Assembly: GCA_016790285.1 (NCBI GenBank)
Contig: JAEUPJ010000006.1
Location: forward strand, 62,001 to 126,000
Reading direction: 5' to 3'
Length of the DNA: 64,000 bases
Source: Roseateles sp.
Lineage (GTDB): Bacteria; Pseudomonadota; Gammaproteobacteria; Burkholderiales; Burkholderiaceae_C
Shown: one piece after another, positions 50,506 to 59,443 of the stretch
How the letters are laid out: each line of letters opens with the position of its first letter
How positions within the stretch are numbered: the first letter of the stretch is position 1
The notes under the pieces: generated by a model
What the model was told of the DNA's origin: nothing
Seen by the model: the letters and a program-made list of their open reading frames with translations, nothing else
The model's database searches: none
Translations under genes and position numbers: made by a program

Positions 50506-52566
50506 ATGACGACCCTTCGCCTGCTGACCCGCCTTCTCGCCGCCACCCTGGTGCCGGCGCTTCTCGCCACCGCGGCCCATGCCGCCACCGAGGAGGCCGA
50601 GGCACGCGTCATCGTGCGCTTCAAGCCCCAGGCCGACAGCGTGCGGGCCAAGGCGCTGAGCGTGCGCGCCACCCGCGGCGAGGCACGCGAGGTCGCGCAG
50701 ACGCGCGCCACAGCCCTCGGCCTGCGCACCGGTCGCAGCCTGGCCGCCGGCATCAGCCTGGACGAGCGCACCCACGTGGTCCTGGCCCGGGGGCTCACCT
50801 CGGCGCAACTGGCCCGCCAGCTCGCGGCCGACAGCGAGGTTGAACTCGTGGCCGTGGACCAGCGCCGCCGCCACACCAAGCTGCCCAACGACCCGCTGTT
50901 CGGCACGGCCGATGTGAATCCCGAGTCCACGGTGGGCGGCGTCCAGCAGCGCACCATCGACCAGTGGTACCTCAAGAAGCCCAGCAGCACGCCGGGCCAG
51001 GTGGTGTCGAGCATCAATGCCCCGGCGGCCTGGGACGTCACCACGGGCACCGCGACCACCATCGTCGCCGTGCTGGACACCGGCGCCCGGCTGGACCATC
51101 CCGACCTCGCGGGTCAGTTCGTGGCTGGCTACGACATGATCGGCTTCAGCAGCTCGAGCTCCACCGCCACGGCCATCGCCAACGACGGTGGTGGTGCCGA
51201 CGCCGACCCCTCCGATCCCGGCGACTGGGTCAGCCAGGCCGACATCAACGCCGGCACGATCAGCGGCTGCACGAGTGCGGACATCGGCAACAGCTCCTGG
51301 CACGGCACGCGCGTGGCCGGCCTGATCGCCGCGGCCAGCAACAACGCCACGGGCATGGCCGGCGTGGGCTGGGGCCTGAAGGTCATGCCGGTGCGCGTGC
51401 TCGGCAAGTGCGGCGGCTACGACAGCGACATCATCGCGGGCATGAAGTGGGCCGCCGGCATCACGGTGCCGGGCCTGCCCACCAACGCCAACAAGGCCAA
51501 GGTGCTCAACCTGAGCCTGGGCGGCGACGGCAGCTGCGGCACCACCGGCAACGGCCAGCTCTATCGCGAGGCCATCACCCAGATCACCACGGCAGGCGCC
51601 ACCATCGTGGTGGCGGCGGGCAACTCCGAAGGCCTGGCGGTCGGCCTGCCCGGCAACTGCCCCGGGGTCGTCACGGTCGCTGCGCTGCGCCATGTGGGCA
51701 CCAAGGTTGGCTTCTCCAGCCTCGGCCCCGAGGTCACCATCGCAGCCCCGGGGGGCAACTGCATCAACACCGGCAGCGGCCAGCCCTGCCTGTACCCCAT
51801 GGTCAGCACGACCAATTCCGGCACCACCACGCCGGTGGCCAATGACGCGGCCTTCACCGGCAGCGGCGCCTCGGTCGGCACGAGCTTTTCCGCGCCCATC
51901 GTGAGCGGCATCGTCGGGCTGATGGCCTCGGTGCGCCCCGGCCTCACGTCGGCCGAAGCCATCCAGATCCTCAAGAGCACCGCGCGCGCCTTCCCGACCA
52001 GCGGCGGCGGCAGCGCGGCCGACGGCAACCCGCCGCAGTGCAAGGCGCCGAGCAGCGCCGTGCAGGACGAGTGCTACTGCACGACCGCCACCTGCGGCGC
52101 CGGCATGGTGGATGCGGCCGCCGCCGTGGCTGCCGCCGCGGCGCTCAATGGCGTGAACATCGCCATCACTCAGTCGCCCGCCAGCGGCCTCACCGCCGGC
52201 CAGACGCTCACGCTGACCGCCGCGGCTACGGGCCTGCCGACAGGCCGCACGGTGGCGTCAACCGCCTGGGTGGTGGTCGATGGCGGTGGCATCGTGACGG
52301 CATTTGCGTCCGGCGCCAGCACCGCCACGGCCACCGTCACGCCGAGTGCCGCGGGCAGCTTCACGGTGCGGGCCGACGTGACCGACAACGCCGGCGTCAC
52401 CTACAGCCAGAGCGTCACCATCACGGTCGCCGCCGCGCCGTCCAGCGGCGGCTCCAGCGGCGGTTCGTCCAGTGGTGGTGGCGGCGGCGGCCCGGTCAGC
52501 GCGGCCTGGCTGGCCGGCCTGCTGCTGGCAGCGCTGGCGCTGCGGCGCTCAGCGGCTCGGGCCTGA
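50506..52566 (+). CDS. S8 subtilisin-like serine protease with GlyGly-CTERM-like tail
   Basis: 686 aa. Signal peptide (TLVPALLATAAHA), an inhibitor-I9-like propeptide (about 35-135) and an S8 domain with Asp in VLDTGARLDHPDLAG, His in SWHGTRVAGLIAA and Ser in GTSFSAPIVSGIVGL. A PKD/Ig-like domain follows (about 550-640), then a Ser/Gly run, a hydrophobic helix (AAWLAGLLLAALAL) and RRSAARA. That tail fits the GlyGly-CTERM type processed by rhombosortase. ATG 50506 is chosen over GTG 50497. It should be exported and probably surface-sorted. Confidence 0.87.
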   Translation: MTTLRLLTRLLAATLVPALLATAAHAATEEAEARVIVRFKPQADSVRAKALSVRATRGEAREVAQTRATALGLRTGRSLAAGISLDERTHVVLARGLTSAQLARQLAADSEVELVAVDQRRRHTKLPNDPLFGTADVNPESTVGGVQQRTIDQWYLKKPSSTPGQVVSSINAPAAWDVTTGTATTIVAVLDTGARLDHPDLAGQFVAGYDMIGFSSSSSTATAIANDGGGADADPSDPGDWVSQADINAGTISGCTSADIGNSSWHGTRVAGLIAAASNNATGMAGVGWGLKVMPVRVLGKCGGYDSDIIAGMKWAAGITVPGLPTNANKAKVLNLSLGGDGSCGTTGNGQLYREAITQITTAGATIVVAAGNSEGLAVGLPGNCPGVVTVAALRHVGTKVGFSSLGPEVTIAAPGGNCINTGSGQPCLYPMVSTTNSGTTTPVANDAAFTGSGASVGTSFSAPIVSGIVGLMASVRPGLTSAEAIQILKSTARAFPTSGGGSAADGNPPQCKAPSSAVQDECYCTTATCGAGMVDAAAAVAAAAALNGVNIAITQSPASGLTAGQTLTLTAAATGLPTGRTVASTAWVVVDGGGIVTAFASGASTATATVTPSAAGSFTVRADVTDNAGVTYSQSVTITVAAAPSSGGSSGGSSSGGGGGGPVSAAWLAGLLLAALALRRSAARA

Positions 52567-53217
52567 AGCCGGCCCGCCAGCGGCCGGGCAGGCGCGCAGG
52601 CCCGCGGCGAGCGCGGGGTCCTTGCTGGCCTTGAGCTTGCCGGCGAGCAGGCCGTCGAGCTGCGCCAGCACCAGCGTGTGGCGGCTCAGCGGCGCCTTCA
52701 GGGCCAGCACGCGCAGCCCCTTGAGGCCGCGCTTGTCCAGTGCGGCAAGCTCGGCGTTGGCGTCGGCCTGGCTGGCATGGCGGCTCAGCACGAAGGCCGG
52801 CTGCTCCGCCGGCAGGCCCTCCAGCGGCTCGAACGACAGGCGCAGCTGCTTGTAGGTGGCTTCCTTGCGGGCGCGGAACTCCGGGTCGGCCAGCTTGATG
52901 GTGGCCACGACCCACACGCCCGCCTGTTCGCTGCTGCGCACCTGGGGCTCCACGCCCAGGCCGCGCAGGGCCGATTGGGCAGACGCCAGCGCCGCGTCGC
53001 CGTCCAGCGGGCCGAGTTCGAGGCAGACGCGCTGGGCCAGTGCGGCCGCCGCGCTGGCGGCCAGGGGCTGGATGCGTTCCGGGTGCTGCTGGGCCGCCAG
53101 GCGCTGGGGCTCGCGGCCACCCTCCGCGGGCAGGCCCGTGACCGAGTCCAGCCAGCCGCGCGACCAGGCGAAGAACACGGCGTTGGCCGCCAGCAGCACG
53201 ACGACGAGGATGCGCAT
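52549..53217 (-). CDS. SPOR-like membrane-anchored protein
   Basis: 222 aa. One N-terminal TM (RILVVVLLAANAVFFAWS), then a linker and a probable SPOR-type domain: RVCLELGPLDGDAALASAQSALRGLG, WVVATIKL, FVLSRHASQADANAELAALDKRGLKGLRVL. SPOR domains bind denuded peptidoglycan at the septum. The order birA then this gene recurs in Burkholderiales as I recall. Its ATG overlaps the birA stop (TGATG; an alternative GTG is at 53220). The 3' end overlaps the protease gene by 18 bases. Confidence 0.7.
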   Translation of the reverse strand: MRILVVVLLAANAVFFAWSRGWLDSVTGLPAEGGREPQRLAAQQHPERIQPLAASAAAALAQRVCLELGPLDGDAALASAQSALRGLGVEPQVRSSEQAGVWVVATIKLADPEFRARKEATYKQLRLSFEPLEGLPAEQPAFVLSRHASQADANAELAALDKRGLKGLRVLALKAPLSRHTLVLAQLDGLLAGKLKASKDPALAAGLRACPAAGGPASGPSR

Positions 53218-53936
53218 CACAGGGAAGACTCCAGTCTCAGGCTGAGTTCGCCACCGTGGCAGGCCTGCACGCCGGTGGGGGTTTCAAGAAGCAGTTCGCC
53301 GCGGGCGGAGACGCCACGGGCCGTGCCCGTCAGCTCGCCCACGCGCACGCGCTGCCCGGCGGCCAGGTCGCGCCGCGCAAACGCAGCCTGCCAGGGGGCG
53401 AAGCCCATGGCCTGGAAGTCGGCCAGCATGGCACGCAGCGCGGGGGCCAGGCGGTCCAGCGTGGTCGCGGCGGTGGCGGCCGGGTCCAGGGCCTGCAGCG
53501 CGGCGTGGCCGCTGGCGAAGGCGCTGCGGTCGGCGCCCGGGGGCAGCGGCTGCAGGTTCAGGCCGATGCCGATGACGACGCCGCGTTCGCCGCCGGGCAG
53601 CGGCGCGGTCTCGATGAGGATGCCGCCCAGCTTGGCGCCGTCCAGGAACAGGTCGTTGGGCCACTTGAGTTGCACCCGGGTGCCCGCCGGGTCCAGCGCG
53701 TCAGCCACCGCGCAGCCCACGGCAAGGGACAGGCCGGCCAGGTCGAGCTCCGACGGCAGCGGCAGGGCGATGGAGAAGGTCAGGGCCGCGTCATCGCTCT
53801 GCCAGGCCCGGCCCAGCCGCCCGCGGCCGGCCGTCTGGCGGCTGGCGGACAGCAGCAGCGGCCCACCGCCCGCGCGCAGGTGCGCCAGGGCTTCGGTGTT
53901 GGTCGAGCCGCATTCGGCTAGGTGGCGATGTTCCAT
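53217..53936 (-). CDS. birA: Biotin--acetyl-CoA-carboxylase ligase, no HTH
   Basis: 239 aa. Catalytic signature QTAGRGRLGRAW, KWPNDLFLDGAKLGGILIE and VVIGIGLNL, then a C-terminal SH3-like domain. The N-terminal helix-turn-helix of E. coli BirA is absent, so it is a ligase without repressor function. Coupled to the SPOR-like gene. A palindromic repeat lies upstream of its start. Confidence 0.9.
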   Translation of the reverse strand: MEHRHLAECGSTNTEALAHLRAGGGPLLLSASRQTAGRGRLGRAWQSDDAALTFSIALPLPSELDLAGLSLAVGCAVADALDPAGTRVQLKWPNDLFLDGAKLGGILIETAPLPGGERGVVIGIGLNLQPLPPGADRSAFASGHAALQALDPAATAATTLDRLAPALRAMLADFQAMGFAPWQAAFARRDLAAGQRVRVGELTGTARGVSARGELLLETPTGVQACHGGELSLRLESSL

Positions 53937-53965
53937 ACGTCAGTGCGGGCAGCGGGGTCCGGTTG

Positions 53966-54055
53966 AAACACAGCCAAAGGGGCACGGAGTGACAGCGAGA
54001 TTGGTTTGCATCGGCTGCGCGTCTGTGTGCCTCTGTGTTGCTGTGGCTGTGTTCC
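53966..54055. repeat. Intergenic palindromic repeat, copy A
   Basis: Imperfect inverted repeat about 90 bases long: left arm GAAACACAGCC... (53966-54000), right arm ...GGCTGTGTTCC (54021-54055). Same family as 59305-59405. It lies between the birA start and the SET-gene stop. Confidence 0.72.
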
Positions 54056-54080
54056 CTTGCGGTGACAGCAGGGTGCCAGC

Positions 54081-54551
54081 TTAGCGGCGCCGCTTTGGCG
54101 CCAGCATGGTGCCTCGGCAGGTGGCCGCGCCGCACCAGCACGCGAACTCCTTCTTGACCTTGGCGGTGTGGCGGTCGTCCAGCACCAGGCCGTAGTCGTA
54201 GAACAGCTCCTCCCCGGGCTCGATGTCGCGCAGGGCCTGGATGAAGACGCGACCGTCGATCTCGTCGGCCTCGCAGTTGGGCTCGCAGGCGTGGTTGATC
54301 CAGCGGGCGTCGTTGCCGCCGTACAGCGCGTCGATGACCTGGCCGCCGTCGATGTGGAAATAGAAGGTGTGGTTGGGCTGGGCCGGGTCGTGCGGGTGGC
54401 GGCGCACGGCCTCCTCCCAGCCGATGCGCTCGCCGGTGTACTCGATGATGCGGGTGCCCGCGGCGATGGGGGCGGTGGCATAGACACCCCGGCCGTGCAC
54501 GCCGGAATCACGGACTTCGATCTTGCGGCGCGGGGTTTTGGTGGGCATCAA
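54081..54551 (-). CDS. SET-domain lysine methyltransferase
   Basis: 156 aa, a complete small SET domain: SGVHGRGVYATAPIAAGTRI, cofactor segment RWINHACEPNCEAD, ELFYDYGLVLDD, and a post-SET-like CWCGAATCRGTM. The NHxCxPN and GEELFYDY motifs are intact, so it should methylate a protein lysine using SAM. Bacterial SET proteins occur in scattered groups; targets are rarely known. A pre-SET domain is absent. Possible in vivo target unknown. Confidence 0.85.
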   Translation of the reverse strand: MMPTKTPRRKIEVRDSGVHGRGVYATAPIAAGTRIIEYTGERIGWEEAVRRHPHDPAQPNHTFYFHIDGGQVIDALYGGNDARWINHACEPNCEADEIDGRVFIQALRDIEPGEELFYDYGLVLDDRHTAKVKKEFACWCGAATCRGTMLAPKRRR

Positions 54552-54733
54552 ACGCTGTGGTACGGTGATTTCATGGGTGCGCGCGTGCGTAGGCGTGCGC
54601 GCGAGGCCCGGATTGTAGGCAGCAAGAAGTGGTGCCCCTGGTTCAGCGGTTACGCTGAATCGCTCCCCAGGGGGCGGCTCGGGGCGGCCCAGCGCTCGGC
54701 CCGACAGACAACAGACAACCGATTGAACGACTG

Positions 54734-57331
54734 ATGAGCAAGACCCTGATCATTGCCGAGAAGCCCTCCGTCGCGCAGGACATCGTCCGCGCGCTGACGC
54801 CCGTGGCGGGGAAGTTCGACAAACACGACGACCACTTCGAGAACGACACCTACGTCGTCAGCTCGGCCGTGGGTCACCTGGTGGAGATCGCGGCGCCGGA
54901 GGAGTTCGACGTCAAGCGCGGCAAGTGGAGCTTTGCCAACCTGCCGGTGATCCCGCCGCACTTCGACCTCAACCCCATCGACAAGAACAAGGGCCGGCTC
55001 AACGCGCTGGCCAAGCTGATCCGCCGCAAGGACGTGACGGCCCTCATCAACGCCTGTGACGCGGGGCGCGAGGGGGAGCTCATCTTCCGCCTGATCGAGC
55101 AGTACGCCCAGCCCGCCAAGGGCAAGCTCAACAAGCCTATCCAACGCCTGTGGCTGCAGTCCATGACGCCCGCGGCCATCCGCGAAGGCTTCGAGAAGCT
55201 GCGCAGCGACGAGCAGATGCTGCCGCTGGCCGACGCCGCGCGCTGCCGCTCCGAGGCCGACTGGCTGGTGGGCATCAACGGCACGCGCGCCATGACGGCC
55301 TTCAACTCGCGCGACGGCGGCTTCTTCCTGACCACCGTCGGCCGGGTGCAGACGCCCACGCTGTCCGTCGTCGTGGAGCGCGAGGAGAAGATCCGCAAGC
55401 ACGTCGCCCGCGACTACTGGGAGCTGCGCGCCAGCTTCGACGCCCAGGCCGGCCAGTACGAAGGCAAGTGGTTCGACCCGGCGTGGAAGAAGAATGACGA
55501 CGCCGAGCGCCGCGCCGACCGCCTCTGGAACGCCGCGGAGGCTGAAGACATCGCCAAGGCCGTGCTCGGCAAGCCGGCTGCCGTCACCGAGGAGAGCAAG
55601 CCCAGCACCACGAGCTGCGGCGCGCTCTACGACCTGACCACGCTGCAGCGCGAGGCCAACTCGCGCTTCGGCTTCTCGGCCAAGACGACGCTGTCCATCG
55701 CCCAGGCGCTGTACGAGAAGCACAAGGTGCTGACCTACCCGCGGACGGACTCGCGCTTCCTGCCCGAAGACTATGTCGCCGTGGCCAAGCAGACGGCCGA
55801 GATGATTGCCGGCGAAGACCTGCCGGGCCCGCTGCAGGCCCTTGCCGCCCACGCCCGCGTGGCGCTGAACAACGGCTACATCAAGCCCACCAAGAAGGTG
55901 TTCGACAACGCCAAGGTGTCGGACCACTTCGCCATCATCCCCACGCTGCAGGCGCCCAAGAGCCTGACCGAGGTCGAGGCCAAGCTCTACGACCTCGTCG
56001 TCAAGCGCTTCCTGGCGGTGTTCTTCCCGTCGGCCGAGTTCCTGGTCACCACCCGCATCAGCAAGGTGGAGGCGGCGGGCAAGCTGCATCACTTCCAGAC
56101 CAACGGCAAGGTGCTCGTCAAGCCGGGCTGGCTGGCGGTGTACGGCAAGGACGTGGACGACGAGGACGCCAACCTCGTGCCGGTGCAGCCGGGTGAAGTG
56201 GTGCGCACCGAAAGCGTCGACGTGAAGGCGCTGCAGACCAAGCCGCCTGCCCGCTACACCGAAGCCACGCTGCTGTCCGCCATGGAAGGCGCCGGCAAGC
56301 TCATCGACGACGACGAGCTGCGCGAGGCCATGGCCGAGAAGGGCCTGGGCACGCCAGCCACGCGCGCGGCCACCATCGAAGGCCTCATCAGCGAGAAGTA
56401 CATGCTGCGCGAAGGCCGCGAGCTCATCCCCACGGCCAAGGCCTTCCAGCTGATGACGCTGCTGCGCGGCCTGGACGTGGAAGACCTGACCCGGCCCGAA
56501 CTGACCGGTGACTGGGAGCACAAGCTCGCCGAGATGGAGAAGGGGCGCCTGAAGCGCGAGCAGTTCATGGCCGAGATCGCGGCCATGACCGAGAAGATGG
56601 TCGCCAAGGCCAAGGGCTACGACCGCGACACCATCCCCGGCGACTACGCGACGCTCAAGACCCCCTGCCCGAAGTGCGGCGGCGTGGTCAAGGAGAACTA
56701 CCGGCGCTTCACCTGCACCGGCAAGCATGGCGACGGCACCGACGCCTGCGGCTTCTCCATCGGCAAGATCCCGGGCGGGCGCAGCTTCGAGCTGCACGAG
56801 GTGGAGCAGTTCCTGCGCGACAAGAAGATCGGCCCGCTGGAGGGCTTCCGCTCCAAGGCGGGCTGGCCCTTCACGGCGGAGCTCGCCCTCGTCTATGACG
56901 ACGAGATCCAGAACTGGAAGCTCGAGTTCGACTTCGGCGAGGACGCCAAGAAGGCCGAGAACGACGGCGAGCCGGTGGACTTCTCGGGCCAGGCGTCGCT
57001 CGGCGCCTGCCCCAAGTGCCAGGGCCATGTCTACGAGCATGGCGCCAACTACGTGTGCGAGCACTCGGTGGGCGCCCACGTGACCTGCGACTTCAAGACG
57101 GGCAAGGTCATCCTGACCCAGCCCATCGAGCCGGCGCAGGTGCACAAGCTGCTCGCCGACGGCAAGACCGACCTGCTGGAGAACTTCGTCTCCAACAAGA
57201 CGCGCCGCAAGTTCAAGGCCTTCCTGGCCTACGACAAGAAGGAAGGCAAGGTCATCTTCGAGTTCGAGCCGCGCGCCGGCAAGGCGCCGCCGGCCAAGAA
57301 GGCCGCGGCCAAGAAGACGGCCAAGGCCTGA
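54734..57331 (+). CDS. topB: DNA topoisomerase III
   Basis: 865 aa, type IA. Toprim domain with IIAEKPSVAQDI and the acidic DAGREGELIFR, the catalytic tyrosine in LTYPRTDSRFLPEDY, and a C-terminal zinc-ribbon part (CPKCGGVVKENY...C, CPKCQGHVYEHG...C) ending in a Lys-rich tail (KKAAAKKTAKA). It decatenates DNA and resolves replication or recombination intermediates. An upstream stretch (54666-54690) resembles the hairpin element at 17641. Confidence 0.93.
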   Translation: MSKTLIIAEKPSVAQDIVRALTPVAGKFDKHDDHFENDTYVVSSAVGHLVEIAAPEEFDVKRGKWSFANLPVIPPHFDLNPIDKNKGRLNALAKLIRRKDVTALINACDAGREGELIFRLIEQYAQPAKGKLNKPIQRLWLQSMTPAAIREGFEKLRSDEQMLPLADAARCRSEADWLVGINGTRAMTAFNSRDGGFFLTTVGRVQTPTLSVVVEREEKIRKHVARDYWELRASFDAQAGQYEGKWFDPAWKKNDDAERRADRLWNAAEAEDIAKAVLGKPAAVTEESKPSTTSCGALYDLTTLQREANSRFGFSAKTTLSIAQALYEKHKVLTYPRTDSRFLPEDYVAVAKQTAEMIAGEDLPGPLQALAAHARVALNNGYIKPTKKVFDNAKVSDHFAIIPTLQAPKSLTEVEAKLYDLVVKRFLAVFFPSAEFLVTTRISKVEAAGKLHHFQTNGKVLVKPGWLAVYGKDVDDEDANLVPVQPGEVVRTESVDVKALQTKPPARYTEATLLSAMEGAGKLIDDDELREAMAEKGLGTPATRAATIEGLISEKYMLREGRELIPTAKAFQLMTLLRGLDVEDLTRPELTGDWEHKLAEMEKGRLKREQFMAEIAAMTEKMVAKAKGYDRDTIPGDYATLKTPCPKCGGVVKENYRRFTCTGKHGDGTDACGFSIGKIPGGRSFELHEVEQFLRDKKIGPLEGFRSKAGWPFTAELALVYDDEIQNWKLEFDFGEDAKKAENDGEPVDFSGQASLGACPKCQGHVYEHGANYVCEHSVGAHVTCDFKTGKVILTQPIEPAQVHKLLADGKTDLLENFVSNKTRRKFKAFLAYDKKEGKVIFEFEPRAGKAPPAKKAAAKKTAKA

Positions 57332-57417
57332 CGGTGCGTTCGCGCGCCAGCCGTGCGCGTCTGGACTTTTGACGCACGTCGGGTTCTGATGCGGTCAACG
57401 GCAGGGGAGTTCAAGGG

Positions 57418-59280
57418 ATGGCCCTGAGACCAATGAGCCTGGGGATACAGGCACGCCTCACGGCGGGCATCGCGCTGGTGGCGAGCCTGCTGGTGCTGGC
57501 CGTCGGCTGGTACTGGACGACACACGAGGAAGCCGACCTGATGGACGGCCTGCGCCACCGCGAGGAGCGCATGGCACGCCTGATCGAGCGCGGCTTCGCC
57601 GGGCCGATCTGGAACCTGGACCATGTCGCCATCGAGAACCTGCTCGACGCGGTCATGGCCGACCCCGAGGTCCACGCCATCGAGCTGACCGGCCTGGGCC
57701 TGCGCGGCGGCCAGGCCCGGCGCAGCCGCGACACCCCCGCGAGCGGCCCGCTGCGCCGCGAGTTCCCCATCACCTACCAGCCCGCCGCCGACGCCGGCAG
57801 CACGCAGGTCGGCGTGGCCGTGCTCGTCTTCACGCGCGATCTCGTCGACGAGCAGATCCGCCGCACCCGGCTCTTCGTGGTGCAGCTGCTGGCGGTGGTC
57901 GTCGCGGGCATCGTCATCGCGAGCTCGCTGCTGGTGCACTTCCTCGTGCGCCGGCCTGTGGCGCGGCTCGGCGCGCTGGCCCAGCGTGTGGCCAAGGGCG
58001 ACCTGGGCGCGCAGGAGACGGTCGAGCGCGGCGACGAGATCGGCGAGCTGACGATGCGCTTCAACGCCATGAGCCTGAAGCTGCGCAGCGCTGCCGACCA
58101 GGTGCAGCTCAGCTCCGAGGGCCTGCGGGCCAGCGAGGCGCGCTACCGCAGCCTGTTCGAGAACGCGACGGAGGGCATCTTCCAGGCCGATGCCGACGGC
58201 TGCGTGCTGAGCATGAACCGCGCCTTCACGCAGATGCTCGGCCTGGGCTCGCAAAGCCCCGTCGGCCAGCGCCTGCGCGAGGTCACCGGCATCGACCGCG
58301 AGGAGTTCCGCCGCATCGTGGCCGTGATGGGCGAGCTCGGCAAGATCCAGCAGGCCCAGCTGCAGCTGCGCGGCGCCGGTGGCCGGCCGCTCTGGGTGGA
58401 ACTCAATGCCCACTGGGTGGAGGGCGACGGCGGGCAGCGCCGCATCGAAGGCATGGTCAGCGACATCTCGCTGCGCCGCCAGGCCGAGGCCGAGCTCACG
58501 CGCCACCGCGACCACCTCGAGGAGCTGGTGGCCGAGCGCACCGCCGAGCTGCGCGAAGCCAAGCTGCGCGCCGAGGCCGCCAACCAGGCCAAGGGGCGCT
58601 TCCTGGCCACGATGAGCCACGAGTTCCGCACGCCGCTGAACGCCATCCTCGGCTTCACGCAGCTGATGCAGATGGACGCCACGGTGCCCGCGGCCCAGCA
58701 GGCCAAGCTGCAGCTGATGCGCGACTCCGGCCAGCACCTGCTGGAGCTCATCAACGACGTGCTGGACATGGCCAGCATCGAAGCCGGCAAGGTCAGCCTC
58801 AAGCCCAGCGCCGTGGACCTGCGCGCGCTGCTGGACATGGCCAGCGACAGCGTGCGGCTGCGGGCCGAGCAGAAGGGCCTGTCGTACAGCCTGGAGGTGG
58901 ACCCGCGCCTGCCGACGCTCGTGCTCATCGACGGCCAGCGCCTGCGCCAGGTGCTGCTCAACCTGCTGTCCAACGCCGTCAAGTTCACCGACGCGGGCAG
59001 CGTGCAGCTGGCGGCCCGCATCGTCGAGCAGGAGGCGGGCCACGTGCGGCTGCGCCTGGAAGTGAGCGACACCGGCATCGGCATGACGCCCGCCCAGCAA
59101 TCCCGGCTCTTCCAGGCCTTCGAACAGGTGTCGGAGGCCTCGCGTCATCTCGGAGGCACGGGCCTGGGCCTGTCCATCAGCCAGCAGCTGGTGCGCCTGA
59201 TGGGCGGCCAGATCCTCGTGCACAGCACGGCGGGGCAGGGCAGCACGTTCACGTTCGAACTGAATGTGCCGCTCGTGTGA
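57418..59280 (+). CDS. PAS-domain sensor histidine kinase (orphan)
   Basis: 620 aa. TM1 (about 16-36, IALVASLLVLAVGWYW), periplasmic sensor with RGFAGPIWNLDHVAIENL, TM2 (about 152-175, FVVQLLAVVVAGIVIASSLL), HAMP, a PAS domain (RYRSLFENATEGIFQADADG), a coiled coil (HRDHLEELVAERTAELREAK), HisKA (FLATMSHEFRTPLNAILG) and HATPase (SNAVKFTDAG, DTGIGMTP, GGTGLGLSIS). No receiver domain and no adjacent regulator; its partner is elsewhere. GGGGAG and AAGGG are seen before the ATG. Confidence 0.9.
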   Translation: MALRPMSLGIQARLTAGIALVASLLVLAVGWYWTTHEEADLMDGLRHREERMARLIERGFAGPIWNLDHVAIENLLDAVMADPEVHAIELTGLGLRGGQARRSRDTPASGPLRREFPITYQPAADAGSTQVGVAVLVFTRDLVDEQIRRTRLFVVQLLAVVVAGIVIASSLLVHFLVRRPVARLGALAQRVAKGDLGAQETVERGDEIGELTMRFNAMSLKLRSAADQVQLSSEGLRASEARYRSLFENATEGIFQADADGCVLSMNRAFTQMLGLGSQSPVGQRLREVTGIDREEFRRIVAVMGELGKIQQAQLQLRGAGGRPLWVELNAHWVEGDGGQRRIEGMVSDISLRRQAEAELTRHRDHLEELVAERTAELREAKLRAEAANQAKGRFLATMSHEFRTPLNAILGFTQLMQMDATVPAAQQAKLQLMRDSGQHLLELINDVLDMASIEAGKVSLKPSAVDLRALLDMASDSVRLRAEQKGLSYSLEVDPRLPTLVLIDGQRLRQVLLNLLSNAVKFTDAGSVQLAARIVEQEAGHVRLRLEVSDTGIGMTPAQQSRLFQAFEQVSEASRHLGGTGLGLSISQQLVRLMGGQILVHSTAGQGSTFTFELNVPLV

Positions 59281-59304
59281 GGTGGGTGGGGTGGGCGGCG
59301 TTCT

Positions 59305-59405
59305 GGAACACAGCCACAGAGGCACAGAGACACAGAGGCGATGGGATGCTTGACCCGCTCACGATCAAGCGGGGCGTCTCTGTGCCTCTGTGTCTCTGTG
59401 GCGCC
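59305..59405. repeat. Intergenic palindromic repeat, copy B
   Basis: Long inverted repeat: left arm GGAACACAGCCACAGAGGCA... (59305-59340), right arm CGTCTCTGTGCCTCTGTGTC... (59375-59405). The arms are made of the pentamer-like unit CACAGAG, and a short inner hairpin GCTTGA/TCAAGC lies in the loop. Same family as copy A. Confidence 0.75.
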
Positions 59406-59443
59406 TTGACTGGGTTGGGACGGGCACTCGACGTGGGAGGCGC

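Noticed and set aside
53966-54055. Repeated CACAGAG-like arms as a possible CRISPR
   Set aside because: Inverted rather than direct repeats and no spacers of regular size.
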